DNA of 64,000 nucleotides from Liquorilactobacillus aquaticus DSM 21051 (GCF_001436755.1 NZ_AYZD01000017.1:75062-139061); one strand, 5' to 3'. Positions 8,957 to 18,621 are shown, numbered from the stretch's first letter. The notes: a model not told the origin generated them from the letters alone. Made by a program: numbers and translations.

Positions 8957-9224
8957 ATAGTCACTACCCTTCTTTTTTACATATCATAACTGTTGAAAAG
9001 TTTCTTGGCAATTTTCAATGGGTAGGCGTTCCAAGTTGGCAAGCCCAAAGTAATTATCGCGAGGGAAAAATTATCTTTTATTGGTAAATATAGATATAAA
9101 AAGTAAATTAAATTTAGATAGTTGGATCATAAATAGATAAAGAAAATTAAGGTAAGACAGAAGATTTGCAGCAGTACTGTTGGATTTTGTGATACAGAAA
9201 ATAACTAACAATGGTGGAGGAATT

Positions 9225-10580
9225 ATGAAAAATTTAAATGAGACTGGGACGATAAAAAAATATAGAATATCACAGCGGCATCATATGACGATTCATTGGA
9301 AAGATTTTATCATCAATGAAAATGTTCTTGTCAAAGATGCGAGCTTGAAAGAGCGTTCTTCAATTGTAGGGCGTGTAGGCACATTGATGCTTTCTTGCGG
9401 AACAGGTGCTTGGCGGGTTCGCGAGGCAATGAATAAGGTCTCAAGAGCGCTGAAATTAACTTGTTCTGCAGACATTGGACTGATTTCGCTTGAATTTACT
9501 TGTTTTGATGATGAGCAAAGCTATACCCAGGTACTATCACTTCCTAATACGGGTGTAAACACCGATAAATTAAACGATATGGAGCACTTCGTAAACAACT
9601 TTGAAGTTGAATGCGTTTCTTTAAGTGTGAAACAAGTACACCTAGCACTTGATAACATTCAAAGAAAATCCGGCAACTACTCTCCCATGATTGCGGGACT
9701 TGCAGCTGCATTAGCTTGCAGTTCCTTTATTTTCTTGTTAGGCGGCGGTATCCCAGAAATGATTTGCTCCTTTGTGGGTGCAGGTATAGGAAATTGGACA
9801 CGCAGCAAGATGAATGCGAAACATGTTACAACGCTCATTAGTATTGCAGTGAGTGTGGCAATTTCTTGTTTAGCATATCTATGTGTTTTCACCTTTTTTA
9901 AAGAATTTTTCCAGATATTGATACAGCATGAAGCTGGTTACATCGGAGCAATGTTGTTCGTGATTCCTGGGTTCCCATTTATTACAAGTATACTTGATAT
10001 TTCAAAGTTGGACATGCGATCAGGTCTTGAACGGTTGGCGTACGCAATTATGATCACACTAGTAGCCGCATTGATTGGTTGGCTGGTAGCTTTGATGGTT
10101 CATCTCAGACCAGGAAATTTTTTGACACTCGGTCTATCACCAATAATGATTTTTCTTCTTAGAATACCGGCTAGTTTTTGCGGAGTTTTTGGTTTTTCAA
10201 TTATGTTTAATAGTTCACGTAAAATGGCAACTGCAGCAGGGTGCATTGGTGCAGTTGCCAATACATTAAGGCTTGAGCTTGTAGACCTAACAGCAATACC
10301 GCCAAGTGCTGCGGCTTTTGTTGGAGCATTGGTTGCAGGGTTGATTGCCTCAGCAGTTAATCATTATAATGGTTATCCGCGAATTTCACTGACAGTTCCC
10401 TCGATAGTTATAATGGTCCCGGGCTTGTATATATATCGTGCGGTCTACAACATCGGTTCTAATGCGATCGGTGTGGGGGCCCTTTGGTTAACTAAGGCGG
10501 TTATGATTATCATTTTCCTTCCGCTAGGACTTTTTGTAGCGCGTGTTTTACTAGATAAAGATTGGCGGAATTTCAACTAG
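9225..10580 (+). CDS. Threonine/serine exporter family protein (fused ThrE-type)
   Basis: About 451 residues. A soluble N-terminal half of about 145 residues with the GTGAWRVREAMNKVSRALKL region precedes some ten transmembrane helices. This is the fused form of the DUF1212 and DUF3815 domains, which Corynebacterium ThrE also combines; many Firmicutes split them. The frame is open from 9180, but the ATG at 9225 follows GGTGGAGG with good spacing, so the shorter start is used. Predicted role is proton-driven export of threonine, serine or small peptides. It has no operon partner: the next gene, maeR, is on the other strand. Confidence 0.83.
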   Translation: MKNLNETGTIKKYRISQRHHMTIHWKDFIINENVLVKDASLKERSSIVGRVGTLMLSCGTGAWRVREAMNKVSRALKLTCSADIGLISLEFTCFDDEQSYTQVLSLPNTGVNTDKLNDMEHFVNNFEVECVSLSVKQVHLALDNIQRKSGNYSPMIAGLAAALACSSFIFLLGGGIPEMICSFVGAGIGNWTRSKMNAKHVTTLISIAVSVAISCLAYLCVFTFFKEFFQILIQHEAGYIGAMLFVIPGFPFITSILDISKLDMRSGLERLAYAIMITLVAALIGWLVALMVHLRPGNFLTLGLSPIMIFLLRIPASFCGVFGFSIMFNSSRKMATAAGCIGAVANTLRLELVDLTAIPPSAAAFVGALVAGLIASAVNHYNGYPRISLTVPSIVIMVPGLYIYRAVYNIGSNAIGVGALWLTKAVMIIIFLPLGLFVARVLLDKDWRNFN

Positions 10581-10652
10581 AAACATTTATTTGTGATAAC
10601 AACGATAATCAAACTGTGTCTCAAGATGAATACCGACTGAAGTTAAAGAAGT

Positions 10653-11321
10653 CTAATTAAGCAAATATTTTTTATATGGCCTGCCAATATTCAAATAGAC
10701 GATTTGGCTTGAAATAATACTTCTTTTCTCAAGAAAAGAAACATATTTTCTTACAGATACATGTGAAAGCCCGCTTGCTTGTACGAGCTCTTGAATAGTA
10801 AAGGGATGATCGAACCTCTTAAGCGTTTTGTAAACAAGATCGAGGGTTGCTTCAGTCATACCTTTATCGAGTGTGTCAGCTTGTAGCGGATTCTTTTCAA
10901 AGGGGAGCAGAAGTCGGTCAAGGGCTGTTTGGCTAATTTCTTGAGCAGATAATTCGACTTTTTTCTGTTGAAAAAGGGATATGCTCTCCTTAAATCGCTC
11001 GAAAGTAAAGGGCTTGATTAAGTAATCAAGGATACCCATGTGCAGACAGTTGCCAACGAGTTTGGAATCACTGTAAGCAGTAATCAAGATAATTTCGATG
11101 CTGTTTTTGTCTTTTCGAAGATTGCATAGAAAATCAAAACCATTTCCAATCTTCAAGTTAATGTCTAGCAAGATCAGTTCAATTTTCTTTGAGCTGATCA
11201 GATGTTCAGCATCAGGAACAGTCATGCAAGAATAGATATCGTTAAAAGCATTCAATTTTTCGATATAGTTACGGTGAATGAATTGGACCATAGGATCGTC
11301 TTCAACTATCAGCACATTCAT
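10653..11321 (-). CDS. maeR: Response regulator of the malate two-component system (CitB/DcuR type)
   Basis: About 222 residues from ATG 11321, which has AAGGA about 8 nt upstream; an upstream ATG at 11339 is less well placed. The receiver domain (residues 1-120) has the acidic pair after IVEDD, the phosphoacceptor Asp53 in LLLDINL, the Thr of LITAYSD and the Lys of YLIKPF. The C-terminal part carries the helix-turn-helix typical of CitB/DcuR regulators (FTIQELVQASGLSHVSVRKYVSFLEK). It overlaps the 3' end of the kinase gene by about 20 bp, so both are translated from one transcript. Location next to maeP and maeE identifies it with MaeR, the malate-responsive activator described in L. casei. 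Confidence 0.9.
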   Translation of the reverse strand: MNVLIVEDDPMVQFIHRNYIEKLNAFNDIYSCMTVPDAEHLISSKKIELILLDINLKIGNGFDFLCNLRKDKNSIEIILITAYSDSKLVGNCLHMGILDYLIKPFTFERFKESISLFQQKKVELSAQEISQTALDRLLLPFEKNPLQADTLDKGMTEATLDLVYKTLKRFDHPFTIQELVQASGLSHVSVRKYVSFLEKRSIISSQIVYLNIGRPYKKYLLN

Positions 11322-12855
11322 GATGTTCATCCTTTCCATAAGGGCTTTTTAAGTTTATCTCCAAAATACTATGTCTTTGATCCAAGCTGATGGAAGCATG
11401 GTTTTCTTTAAGCAATTGTTTAAAATAAAAGGATCCCAAGGCGTTTTCGAGGATATTTAAAAGAGCAGAAGTGTGAGTTAGCGAGTAGACAGCAATGAGA
11501 TCGCGATCTTGAAATTGCAGAACTAAATTAAATTCATCAGGAAGTTCCGATTGTAATAAATAGTGGTCGAGATAACGGCATAACTCAATGAAGGCTGTTG
11601 TCTCTTTTTTTGACTCGTTTGCAGGTATTTCAGTCAAAAATTCAATCTTAAGTTGTGTTTTTTTCTCAGTGAATTTTTCACGTTCACCTATAAAAAAACT
11701 AGCAATCACGGGATTTCGAACCAAAAGTGCTAGTTTGTGAGCGAATTCTTTTTCAGGTCGAATAATATCTTGTAAGTATATTTTTAGTTCATCGTAAGCC
11801 TTTAGATCAGCTAGACCATAAATTATGTGCAATTTATTCATAAATTCATGTGATTGACTTTGAAGTGCGGACGCATAAGCGGTAGTATTGGCTAGCTGAT
11901 CTGCAACAAATAAGGCTTCTGTTGCATTTCTAAGGAAAACTGCATACCCTGTTTGGTTTCCTCTGACAATGATGGGAGTTGCTGAAAAAAGATAATCTTG
12001 ACCGTTTTGCTGATAAAATTGTTCTCGTTTTTTATTAAAATTAATTTGTTCCTTGTGGGCTATCAGTACATCAATTTGTTGGCCAACGAGTGTTGAAACA
12101 TCATACCCTTCTCTAGAGTATATTTTTTTAGCTTCAATATTCGCTAAGAGGATCCTTTGGTTCGAGTCAATGATGGCTATTGCATCTTTTGATTGTTCCA
12201 ACATGGCATCTCTTTCTTCTAATAGCCTTGCAATTTCCTGTGGTTCAAGATCATGCAATTGTTTTTTTAAATAAAAAGCTAAGTTTAAGGCAATCAAAAG
12301 GCCGAATAAACTACTGATGACAAGAGCAGCGATGTATTGTTGCCTAGACTGAGCAACTAAATTGCTTAGAGAAGTGACTTTGATACCTAAAGCAATAACA
12401 CCTATTTGTTTCTTATGATAATAGACAGGAATGAATCCTCTTAGAGATTTTCCCAATGTTCCATGGCTTACTGATAAAGCAATTTTGCCTCTTAAAGCTT
12501 TCTTTTCATCGCCGCCTATAAAACGTTTGCCGATTTCTGACTGGTCAGGATGCGTCAATCTTATGGAGGACATATCCATTAAAACAACAAAATCGAGATG
12601 ATATAGTCTAGAGATTTTTAAGCTGTAGTTTTGAATGGAAGTACTGGGCTCATCAGCAAGAAGAGCTTTTTTGACCCGCGGTTCGGAAGCAACTTGCTGA
12701 CCGATCGCGAGAATCAAATGTTCTTCATTATTACGTGTTTGTCTAATTGTCTGGTGGATTATGAAAGCGTAAAAAATGGAAACGGTTACAATTAATGATG
12801 CAACAACAGCAGTCGATAGAAGAAACCACAGACTTAAGTTCCTGCGCATAGACAT
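11302..12855 (-). CDS. maeK: Sensor histidine kinase of the malate system, with degenerate ATP-binding domain
   Basis: 517 residues in CitA/DcuS layout: TM1 at about 8-33, an extracytoplasmic sensor about 40-165, TM2 about 173-196, a cytoplasmic PAS domain about 215-315, and a SHEFMNKLH phosphoacceptor box with His336. The odd part is the catalytic domain. Where relatives have the N box with its ATP-binding asparagine, this protein reads AFIELCRYLDHY (421-432), and where the DxGxG G1 box should be it reads AVYSLTHT (455-462). No later glycine-rich G2 box is visible. The frame is uninterrupted, so this is not a frameshift. The sensor probably detects malate; whether the protein can autophosphorylate is doubtful. 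Confidence 0.88.
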   Translation of the reverse strand: MSMRRNLSLWFLLSTAVVASLIVTVSIFYAFIIHQTIRQTRNNEEHLILAIGQQVASEPRVKKALLADEPSTSIQNYSLKISRLYHLDFVVLMDMSSIRLTHPDQSEIGKRFIGGDEKKALRGKIALSVSHGTLGKSLRGFIPVYYHKKQIGVIALGIKVTSLSNLVAQSRQQYIAALVISSLFGLLIALNLAFYLKKQLHDLEPQEIARLLEERDAMLEQSKDAIAIIDSNQRILLANIEAKKIYSREGYDVSTLVGQQIDVLIAHKEQINFNKKREQFYQQNGQDYLFSATPIIVRGNQTGYAVFLRNATEALFVADQLANTTAYASALQSQSHEFMNKLHIIYGLADLKAYDELKIYLQDIIRPEKEFAHKLALLVRNPVIASFFIGEREKFTEKKTQLKIEFLTEIPANESKKETTAFIELCRYLDHYLLQSELPDEFNLVLQFQDRDLIAVYSLTHTSALLNILENALGSFYFKQLLKENHASISLDQRHSILEINLKSPYGKDEHHECADS

Positions 12856-12925
12856 TCCTCCATTTCAAATCTGATTATAACACGCATAAGGAATGAAAGA
12901 CTGTATGTTTTTCCAGTTTGTCCCA

Positions 12926-12957
12926 TTTAATTTAATTAAATTAATTAAATAATATAT
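12926..12957 (+). promoter_or_regulatory. AT-rich repeat region upstream of maeP, probable MaeR site
   Basis: A run of near-direct TTAATTTAA/TTAATTAAA repeats lies in the 158-bp gap between the divergent maeK and maeP. L. casei MaeR is reported to bind AT-rich direct repeats of the TTATTWAA kind, and that octamer (as TTATTTAA) is present here on the minus strand. Assignment is by position and resemblance. Confidence 0.5.
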
Positions 12958-13013
12958 TACAGATAAAAAAACAGTCTTAAAGTAAGCTTAATCAAAAGAT
13001 AGGAGGAAATGTA

Positions 13014-14342
13014 ATGGATAGTAAAGCTGAGAAAAGCACTTCTTCTCTAAGAAACAATTTTTTCGGTTATGTACAGAGATCTAAAATAGGATCTGTTTCG
13101 CTGCCAGTGTATTGTGTGATGTCAGCAGTTATTATGATTACTGCTTTGTTAGAACAACTTCCTGTTAACATGTTAGGCGGATTTGCGGTGATTTTGTCGT
13201 TAGGATGGTTGCTGGGAACGATCGGAGCTAGCATTCCGATCGTGAAAAACTTTGGGGGACCCGCTATTTTTTCGTTACTGGTACCATCAATTTTAGTTTT
13301 TTTCAATTTAATCAATCAGAATGTTCTTAAAAGTGCGGATATTCTAATGAAACAAGCAAATTTTCTATATTTCTATATTGCTTGCCTAGTTTGTGGAAGT
13401 ATTTTGGGGATGAACCGAAGAATACTAGTTCAGGGACTTATGCGTATGATCATTCCGATGATGGCAGGTATGATCTTAGCGCTGGGGGTTGGAACGCTAG
13501 TTGGTGTTTTATTAGGACTTAAATGGGACCATACTTTGTTTTATATTGTGACCCCGATTCTTGCAGGAGGCATAGGTGAAGGTATTTTGCCATTGTCCTT
13601 AGGGTATAGTGCGATCACGGGGGTTGATAGTGGGCAACTTGTTGCGCAGCTGATTCCAGCTACTATTATTGGGAACTTTTTTGCAATTATGTGTTCTGGA
13701 GTTCTGAACAGATTAGGAGAAAAAAAGCCCCATTTGTCTGGACAAGGGCAGCTTATTAAATTAAGCAAAGGCGATGACTTGGGTGACGCTCTTAAGGAAG
13801 AGACAGTGCCGCTGGATTTGAAAAAAATGGGAGCGGGGGTATTGACGGCATGCACGCTCTTTATTACTGGCAGTCTCTTGCAAGCATTGACAGGATTTCC
13901 AGGACCAGTGTTGATGATTATTGCTGCTGCATTTTTGAAATATATAAATGTTGTTCCAGTAGAAATACAAACAGGTGCTAAGCAACTATACAAGTTTATT
14001 TCTGGAAATTTTACTTTTCCTTTGATGGCAGGGCTAGGTCTGCTGTATATACCTCTTAAAGATGTGGTCGGTATACTGAATTGGCAGTATTTTATTGTTG
14101 TCATTAGTGTAGTGTTCACAGTTATTTCAACCGGCTTTTTTGTAGCACGTTTCTTGAATATGAATCCTGTTGAAGCTGCCATTGTTTCAGCTTGCCAAAG
14201 TGGAATGGGTGGGACCGGTGATGTTGCTATTTTAAGTACGGCTTCAAGAATGAATCTGATGCCTTTTGCACAAGTAGCAACCAGACTTGGTGGAGCAATA
14301 ACAGTTATTGTAATGACAGCAATTTTAAGAATGATTTTCTAA
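13014..14342 (+). CDS. maeP: Malate transporter, 2-hydroxycarboxylate transporter (2HCT) family
   Basis: A 442-residue membrane protein with about eleven hydrophobic helices. The two GGxG re-entrant loop motifs that define the 2HCT family are present, in AGGIGEGILPLS near residue 190 and SGMGGTGDVAILS near residue 402. The latter is followed by NLMPFAQVATRLGGA, with the substrate-binding arginine expected for the CitS/MleP/MaeP group. Start ATG follows AGGAGG at 7 nt. It is the first gene of maeP-maeE-ppdK and is divergent from the maeKR regulators. Predicted to import L-malate with protons or sodium; citrate cannot be excluded by sequence alone, but the malic enzyme next to it favours malate. 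Confidence 0.9.
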   Translation: MDSKAEKSTSSLRNNFFGYVQRSKIGSVSLPVYCVMSAVIMITALLEQLPVNMLGGFAVILSLGWLLGTIGASIPIVKNFGGPAIFSLLVPSILVFFNLINQNVLKSADILMKQANFLYFYIACLVCGSILGMNRRILVQGLMRMIIPMMAGMILALGVGTLVGVLLGLKWDHTLFYIVTPILAGGIGEGILPLSLGYSAITGVDSGQLVAQLIPATIIGNFFAIMCSGVLNRLGEKKPHLSGQGQLIKLSKGDDLGDALKEETVPLDLKKMGAGVLTACTLFITGSLLQALTGFPGPVLMIIAAAFLKYINVVPVEIQTGAKQLYKFISGNFTFPLMAGLGLLYIPLKDVVGILNWQYFIVVISVVFTVISTGFFVARFLNMNPVEAAIVSACQSGMGGTGDVAILSTASRMNLMPFAQVATRLGGAITVIVMTAILRMIF

Positions 14343-14363
14343 CAGATAGGAGGAAAAATAATT

Positions 14364-15536
14364 ATGAAAGAGCTTGATACAAAAAAATTGGCATTGGAGC
14401 AGGCAGAAGAAAATGGGGGAAAGTTCGAAATTATCTCCAAGGTTCCCGTTGATAATCTTTTGGATTTGAGTATAGCTTATACGCCAGGTGTTGCAGCAGT
14501 TTCTTCTGCAATCAAAGATGAACCTGAATTAGCATATAAGATGACAACTAAGAAAAATACGGTAGCTGTGATCAGTGATGGTTCGGCAGTTCTAGGGTTG
14601 GGCAATATTGGTGCAGTTGCTGCTATGCCGGTTTTGGAAGGCAAAGCTGTCCTCTTTAAACGATTTGCTAATGTAGATGCAATACCGATTGCACTGGATA
14701 CACAAGACACAGAGAAAATTATCCAGACGATCAAGCAGATTGCTCCAACTTTTGGCGGAGTTAATTTGGAAGATATTAGTGCTCCACGTTGTTTTGAAAT
14801 CGAAAAGAGACTGATCGCAGAAACAGATATACCAATATTTCATGATGACCAGCATGGCACTGCAATCGTTGTTTTAGCAGCTTTTTTTAACAGTTTGAAA
14901 TTAATTAAAAAAACTGTTTCTGAAGTAAAAGTAGTTGTTAATGGCGGTGGCTCAGCAGGCTTATCAGTGACCCAAAAATTTCTGGCAGCGGGTGTGAAAA
15001 ATATCATTGTTGTAGATAAGAAAGGCATTATTTCCGAGTCTGAGATCGCGGACCTTCCTGAACATCATGCTCATATTTCACGGTTGACAAATAGGCAGAA
15101 GCTGACGGGAACACTACAAGATGCATTACAAGACGCGGATGTTTTTGTAGGAGTTTCTGGCCCAGGAGCACTGAAGAAGGAATGGATTCGGGAAATGGCA
15201 GACAAACCAGTTGTTTTTGCAATGGCTAACCCAGTTCCTGAAATTTATCCAGAACAGGCTTTGGCTGGAGGAGCATATATTGTTGGAACGGGGCGCAGTG
15301 ATTATCCAAATCAAATAAACAATGTTTTAGCTTTCCCAGGGATCTTCCGCGGAGCACTCGATGCCAGGGCAAAAAATATTACGATCGAAATGCAGATAGC
15401 TGCAGCAAAAGGGATTGCCAGTTTGATATCACAAGATGAACTGAGCCCAACAAATATAATTCCGAGTGCTTTCCAAAAAAATGTTGCGCGCATTGTTGCA
15501 GATAGTGTTAAAAAGTCTGTTTTTTCAAGAGCTTGA
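14364..15536 (+). CDS. maeE: Malic enzyme (oxaloacetate-decarboxylating malate dehydrogenase)
   Basis: 390 residues, the size of short bacterial malic enzymes; malolactic enzyme is about 540 residues and is ruled out. The N-terminal domain shows AYTPGVAAVS and the catalytic Lys region EGKAVLFKRFANVDAIPI. The metal site appears as NLEDISAPRCFEIE followed by FHDDQHGTAIV. The Rossmann fold begins at VVVNGGGSAGLS, and NPVPEIYPEQA closes the active site. It converts malate and NAD(P) to pyruvate, CO2 and NAD(P)H. It starts 21 bp after maeP with AGGAGG upstream and no terminator between, so it is cotranscribed. It supplies pyruvate to the ppdK product encoded next. Confidence 0.93.
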   Translation: MKELDTKKLALEQAEENGGKFEIISKVPVDNLLDLSIAYTPGVAAVSSAIKDEPELAYKMTTKKNTVAVISDGSAVLGLGNIGAVAAMPVLEGKAVLFKRFANVDAIPIALDTQDTEKIIQTIKQIAPTFGGVNLEDISAPRCFEIEKRLIAETDIPIFHDDQHGTAIVVLAAFFNSLKLIKKTVSEVKVVVNGGGSAGLSVTQKFLAAGVKNIIVVDKKGIISESEIADLPEHHAHISRLTNRQKLTGTLQDALQDADVFVGVSGPGALKKEWIREMADKPVVFAMANPVPEIYPEQALAGGAYIVGTGRSDYPNQINNVLAFPGIFRGALDARAKNITIEMQIAAAKGIASLISQDELSPTNIIPSAFQKNVARIVADSVKKSVFSRA

Positions 15537-15605
15537 CTCAGCCAGAAATAAGTCTGTTAGCCGCAAAATCAAAGTAAGGGTGTTTTCTAAAGGAGTGCTA
15601 TTCAA

Positions 15606-18257
15606 ATGAAGAGAGTGCTTATGTTTTCTGAGGGCAATAAAGAAATGCATCAGCTTTTGGGCGGAAAAGGTGCAGGTTTGGCTGAAATGACTAAATTGGG
15701 ATTGCCAGTTCCAAAGGGATTTACAATAACAACAGCGGCGTATCTGGCCTTTGAAAAAAATGGTAATAAAATTGCTCAAAATCTTATGCAGGAGATAATA
15801 AATACACTTAGCAATATGGAAAAAGAGGTAAATAAAAGCTTTGGTAATATTAAAGCACCTTTGCTGATTTCTGTCCGTTCAGGTGCCCCAGTTTCCATGC
15901 CAGGCATGATGGACACGGTTTTGAATATTGGATTGAATGACCAGACTGTGGAGGCATTGGGTAAATTAACAAACGACGAACGTTTTGCTTATGATAGCTA
16001 TAGGCGTTTGCTACAGATGTTCGGTAATGTTGTTTATGGTATTCCAGAAAAAAAATTTGAACGAGTTTTATGTGATATTAAAAAAATTAAAAATTACAAT
16101 ACGGATCTTTCTCTTACGGTTGATGATCTCAAAATGGTTATTGAAAAATTTAAGCAAATATATCTATTGGAGCGCAAGCGGACTTTTCCGCAAGATCCGC
16201 AAGAGCAACTAAGCGCAGCAATCAATGCAGTTTTTCTTTCTTGGAATAATAAACGTGCTAAAATTTATCGGAAAAAGAATGGTATTTCTGATAAGTTGGG
16301 AACTGCTGTTAACGTGCAGGAAATGGTATTTGGGAATGCAGGGGAGTTTTCTGGAACAGGTGTTATTTTCTCAAGAAGCCCGTCAACTGGAGCACGGGGA
16401 ATGTATGGAGAATATTTGGCAAATGCTCAGGGAGAAGACATTGTTGCCGGTGGAAGGACACCTGTAGCGCTAGAAAGATTAAAAAGAAGCATGCCGAAGG
16501 TTTATGCAAAACTAGCAGCGATGTCGAATAAATTGGAACAGCATTACCATGACATGCAGGATATCGAGTTCACAATTGAACGTGGTGAAATCTATTTATT
16601 ACAGGCTCGGGCTGGCAAAAGAACATCTGCTGCAGCAATCAAAATTGCTGTTGATCTTGTAAATGAAGGTATTATCGAGAAGGAAGAAGGACTTTTGCGA
16701 GTATCACCCGAAACGCTTGAACAGATGCTTCATCCTGATTTCGATCAAAAAGAACTGCAAAAAGAAGTAGTATTAGCAACAGGACGACCAGCTTCGCCGG
16801 GAGCAGCTAGCGGCAGAGTTTATTTTACAGCTGCCGCAGCAAAAAAAGCATATGAAAAAGGGCAAGAAGTTATCTTGGTGCGTCAAAATACAGCGGCTGA
16901 TGATATTGAAGGCATGGTTGTTAGTGAAGGGCTCGTGACCGCTCGTGGCGGAATGACCTCACATGCGGCCGTTGTTGCCCGAGGGTTAGGGATAGTTGCT
17001 GTTGTTGGTGTGAATGAACTTGAGATTGATGAGCAGAAGAAAATAATTCGTATTAATCAGACTGTTCTGCGTGAGGGTGAGTGGTTGTCGGCTGACGGAA
17101 CAACAGGAAAGCTTTATGTAGGGAAGGTCCGAACAGTTAGAGCAACTGTAAACAAAGAGTTTTCACAATTTCTTAGGTGGGCCAAAACAGCTGCTAAGGT
17201 AGAGATTTATGCCAATGCTGACACAACGACTGATCTTAAAGCAGCACTCAATTTTGGGGCTGAGGGAATCGGTTTAGTGCGGACCGAGCACATGTTTTTT
17301 AAAGCTCAACGTTTACACCAGCTTCGTGCCTTGATATTGGCACAAAATGCTAAGGAGCGTGATGTTCCACTGCAGAGATTAGCAGAGATGCAGCAAGAAG
17401 ATTTTTATAAATTATATAAGGTCGCTAAGGGGAAAACGGTAACGATTCGTCTTCTGGATGCTCCGCTGCATGAATTCCTACCAACGACGGAGCCCGAGAT
17501 AGCTTTGATTGCTGCTCAGAATGGTAGAAGTAAAGGATATATTCAGGCGCGCATCGCGGAGTTGAAAGAAACTAATCCAATGATGGGACATCGCGGATGC
17601 CGTCTGGCAGTTAGCTTTCCTGAGATTTATGAGATGCAAGTAGAGGCCATTATTCTGGCAGCTTTAAAAGCGAATGCTGAAGGAGTGCGAACGGTACCAC
17701 ATATTATGCTTCCGTTGGTCAGTCTGGCACAGGAAATGGATTGGATGAGAGACCTGCTTGACAAAAAAGTTAATAAACTATTCGAGAAAAATAATGTAAT
17801 TCTAAATTATAAAATAGGCACGATGATAGAAACTCCGCGTGCATGTCTTATAGCCGATCAGATTGCGGATAAAGCTGATTTCTTCAGCTTTGGGACTAAT
17901 GATTTAACGCAACTTACATTTGGGTACTCGCGCGATGATATCGGAGCTTTTGTGCCTGAGTATCTTAACAAGAAAATTCTTCCAGATGATCCTTTTCAAG
18001 TACTTGATACGGAGGGGGTAGGTCGCCTAATAAAATTAGCAATCGCCCAAGGTCGAAAAAACAACACGGCTTTACCGATTGGAGTTTGCGGAGAGGTTGG
18101 CGGCGACCCACGCGCCACGGCTTTTTTTGAACGAAATAATATCACATATCTTTCGTGTTCTCCTTATCGAGTTCCATTGGTTTTATTAAGAATGGCGCAA
18201 GAACATTTAGACAAGAGAAAAAGAGATAATAGCATAGATACACAAATCAAAAAATAG
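15606..18257 (+). CDS. ppdK: Pyruvate, phosphate dikinase
   Basis: 883 residues, full family length. The N-terminal ATP-grasp part begins with GGKGAGLAEMTKLGLPVPKGF and includes SVRSGAPVSMPGMMDT. The phosphotransfer histidine sits in GGMTSHAAVVARG near residue 454. The C-terminal TIM-barrel has GLVRTEHMFF, PMMGHRGCRL, and the catalytic cysteine in GVCGEVGGDP near residue 830. The enzyme interconverts pyruvate, ATP and Pi with PEP, AMP and PPi. AAAGGAG precedes the ATG, 69 bp after maeE, with no terminator seen between. I saw no PPDK regulatory kinase/phosphatase gene nearby. The placement suggests that malate-derived pyruvate is returned to PEP for gluconeogenesis. Confidence 0.93.
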   Translation: MKRVLMFSEGNKEMHQLLGGKGAGLAEMTKLGLPVPKGFTITTAAYLAFEKNGNKIAQNLMQEIINTLSNMEKEVNKSFGNIKAPLLISVRSGAPVSMPGMMDTVLNIGLNDQTVEALGKLTNDERFAYDSYRRLLQMFGNVVYGIPEKKFERVLCDIKKIKNYNTDLSLTVDDLKMVIEKFKQIYLLERKRTFPQDPQEQLSAAINAVFLSWNNKRAKIYRKKNGISDKLGTAVNVQEMVFGNAGEFSGTGVIFSRSPSTGARGMYGEYLANAQGEDIVAGGRTPVALERLKRSMPKVYAKLAAMSNKLEQHYHDMQDIEFTIERGEIYLLQARAGKRTSAAAIKIAVDLVNEGIIEKEEGLLRVSPETLEQMLHPDFDQKELQKEVVLATGRPASPGAASGRVYFTAAAAKKAYEKGQEVILVRQNTAADDIEGMVVSEGLVTARGGMTSHAAVVARGLGIVAVVGVNELEIDEQKKIIRINQTVLREGEWLSADGTTGKLYVGKVRTVRATVNKEFSQFLRWAKTAAKVEIYANADTTTDLKAALNFGAEGIGLVRTEHMFFKAQRLHQLRALILAQNAKERDVPLQRLAEMQQEDFYKLYKVAKGKTVTIRLLDAPLHEFLPTTEPEIALIAAQNGRSKGYIQARIAELKETNPMMGHRGCRLAVSFPEIYEMQVEAIILAALKANAEGVRTVPHIMLPLVSLAQEMDWMRDLLDKKVNKLFEKNNVILNYKIGTMIETPRACLIADQIADKADFFSFGTNDLTQLTFGYSRDDIGAFVPEYLNKKILPDDPFQVLDTEGVGRLIKLAIAQGRKNNTALPIGVCGEVGGDPRATAFFERNNITYLSCSPYRVPLVLLRMAQEHLDKRKRDNSIDTQIKK

Positions 18258-18343
18258 ATAGCGAACAAAATGGTGTTTGAAAGCATGACAGCAGGTAAAA
18301 AGGACAATACCTTAAAAAAATGCAACTGAAAAAATAAAAGTAA

Positions 18344-18372
18344 TTGACAATTTGTCAAAAAAAAGACATAAT
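18344..18372 (+). promoter_or_regulatory. Promoter of the riboflavin operon
   Basis: Consensus TTGACA at 18344-18349, 17-bp spacer, CATAAT at 18367-18372. The FMN aptamer begins about 20 bp downstream. The -35 is the left arm of a short palindrome, TTGACAA/TTGTCAA. Confidence 0.75.
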
Positions 18373-18392
18373 AACGGGTGTAAAATTGAATA

Positions 18393-18522
18393 TATTCTTC
18401 GGGGCAGGGTGCAATTCCCGACCGACGGTAACAAGCTTAGAGCTTGAAGTCCGTGACCCGCTTTTTGCGGTGGATCTAGTGAGAGTCTAGAACCGACAGT
18501 TAAAGTCTGGATGGGAGAAGAA
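18393..18522 (+). promoter_or_regulatory. FMN riboswitch (RFN element)
   Basis: The conserved RFN sequence blocks are readable in order: CTTCGGGGCAGGGTG, then CCCGACCGACGGT, AGTCCGTGACCCGC, a variable stem, GGATCTAGTGAGAGTCTAG, ACCGACAGTTAAAGTCTGG and closing ATGGGAGAAG. It binds FMN and, with the downstream terminator at 18622-18650, would stop transcription of the rib operon when FMN is abundant. Confidence 0.96.
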
Positions 18523-18621
18523 AAAAGCAACGATAGCTTATTTGAGTTGCTTTAGATGGATACTGCTTTGTATTGAGAAAATAATAAAGAGCAGTATATC
18601 TTAAATAATGGATAATTCCTA

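Noticed and set aside
13541-14182. 213-codon open frame antisense to maeP
   Set aside because: It is the shadow of a strongly conserved membrane transporter gene; its own translation is low-complexity Ser/Pro/Ile-rich and has no ribosome site.
14364-15536. Malolactic enzyme instead of malic enzyme
   Set aside because: The protein is 390 residues and has the short malic enzyme layout; malolactic enzyme is about 540 residues.
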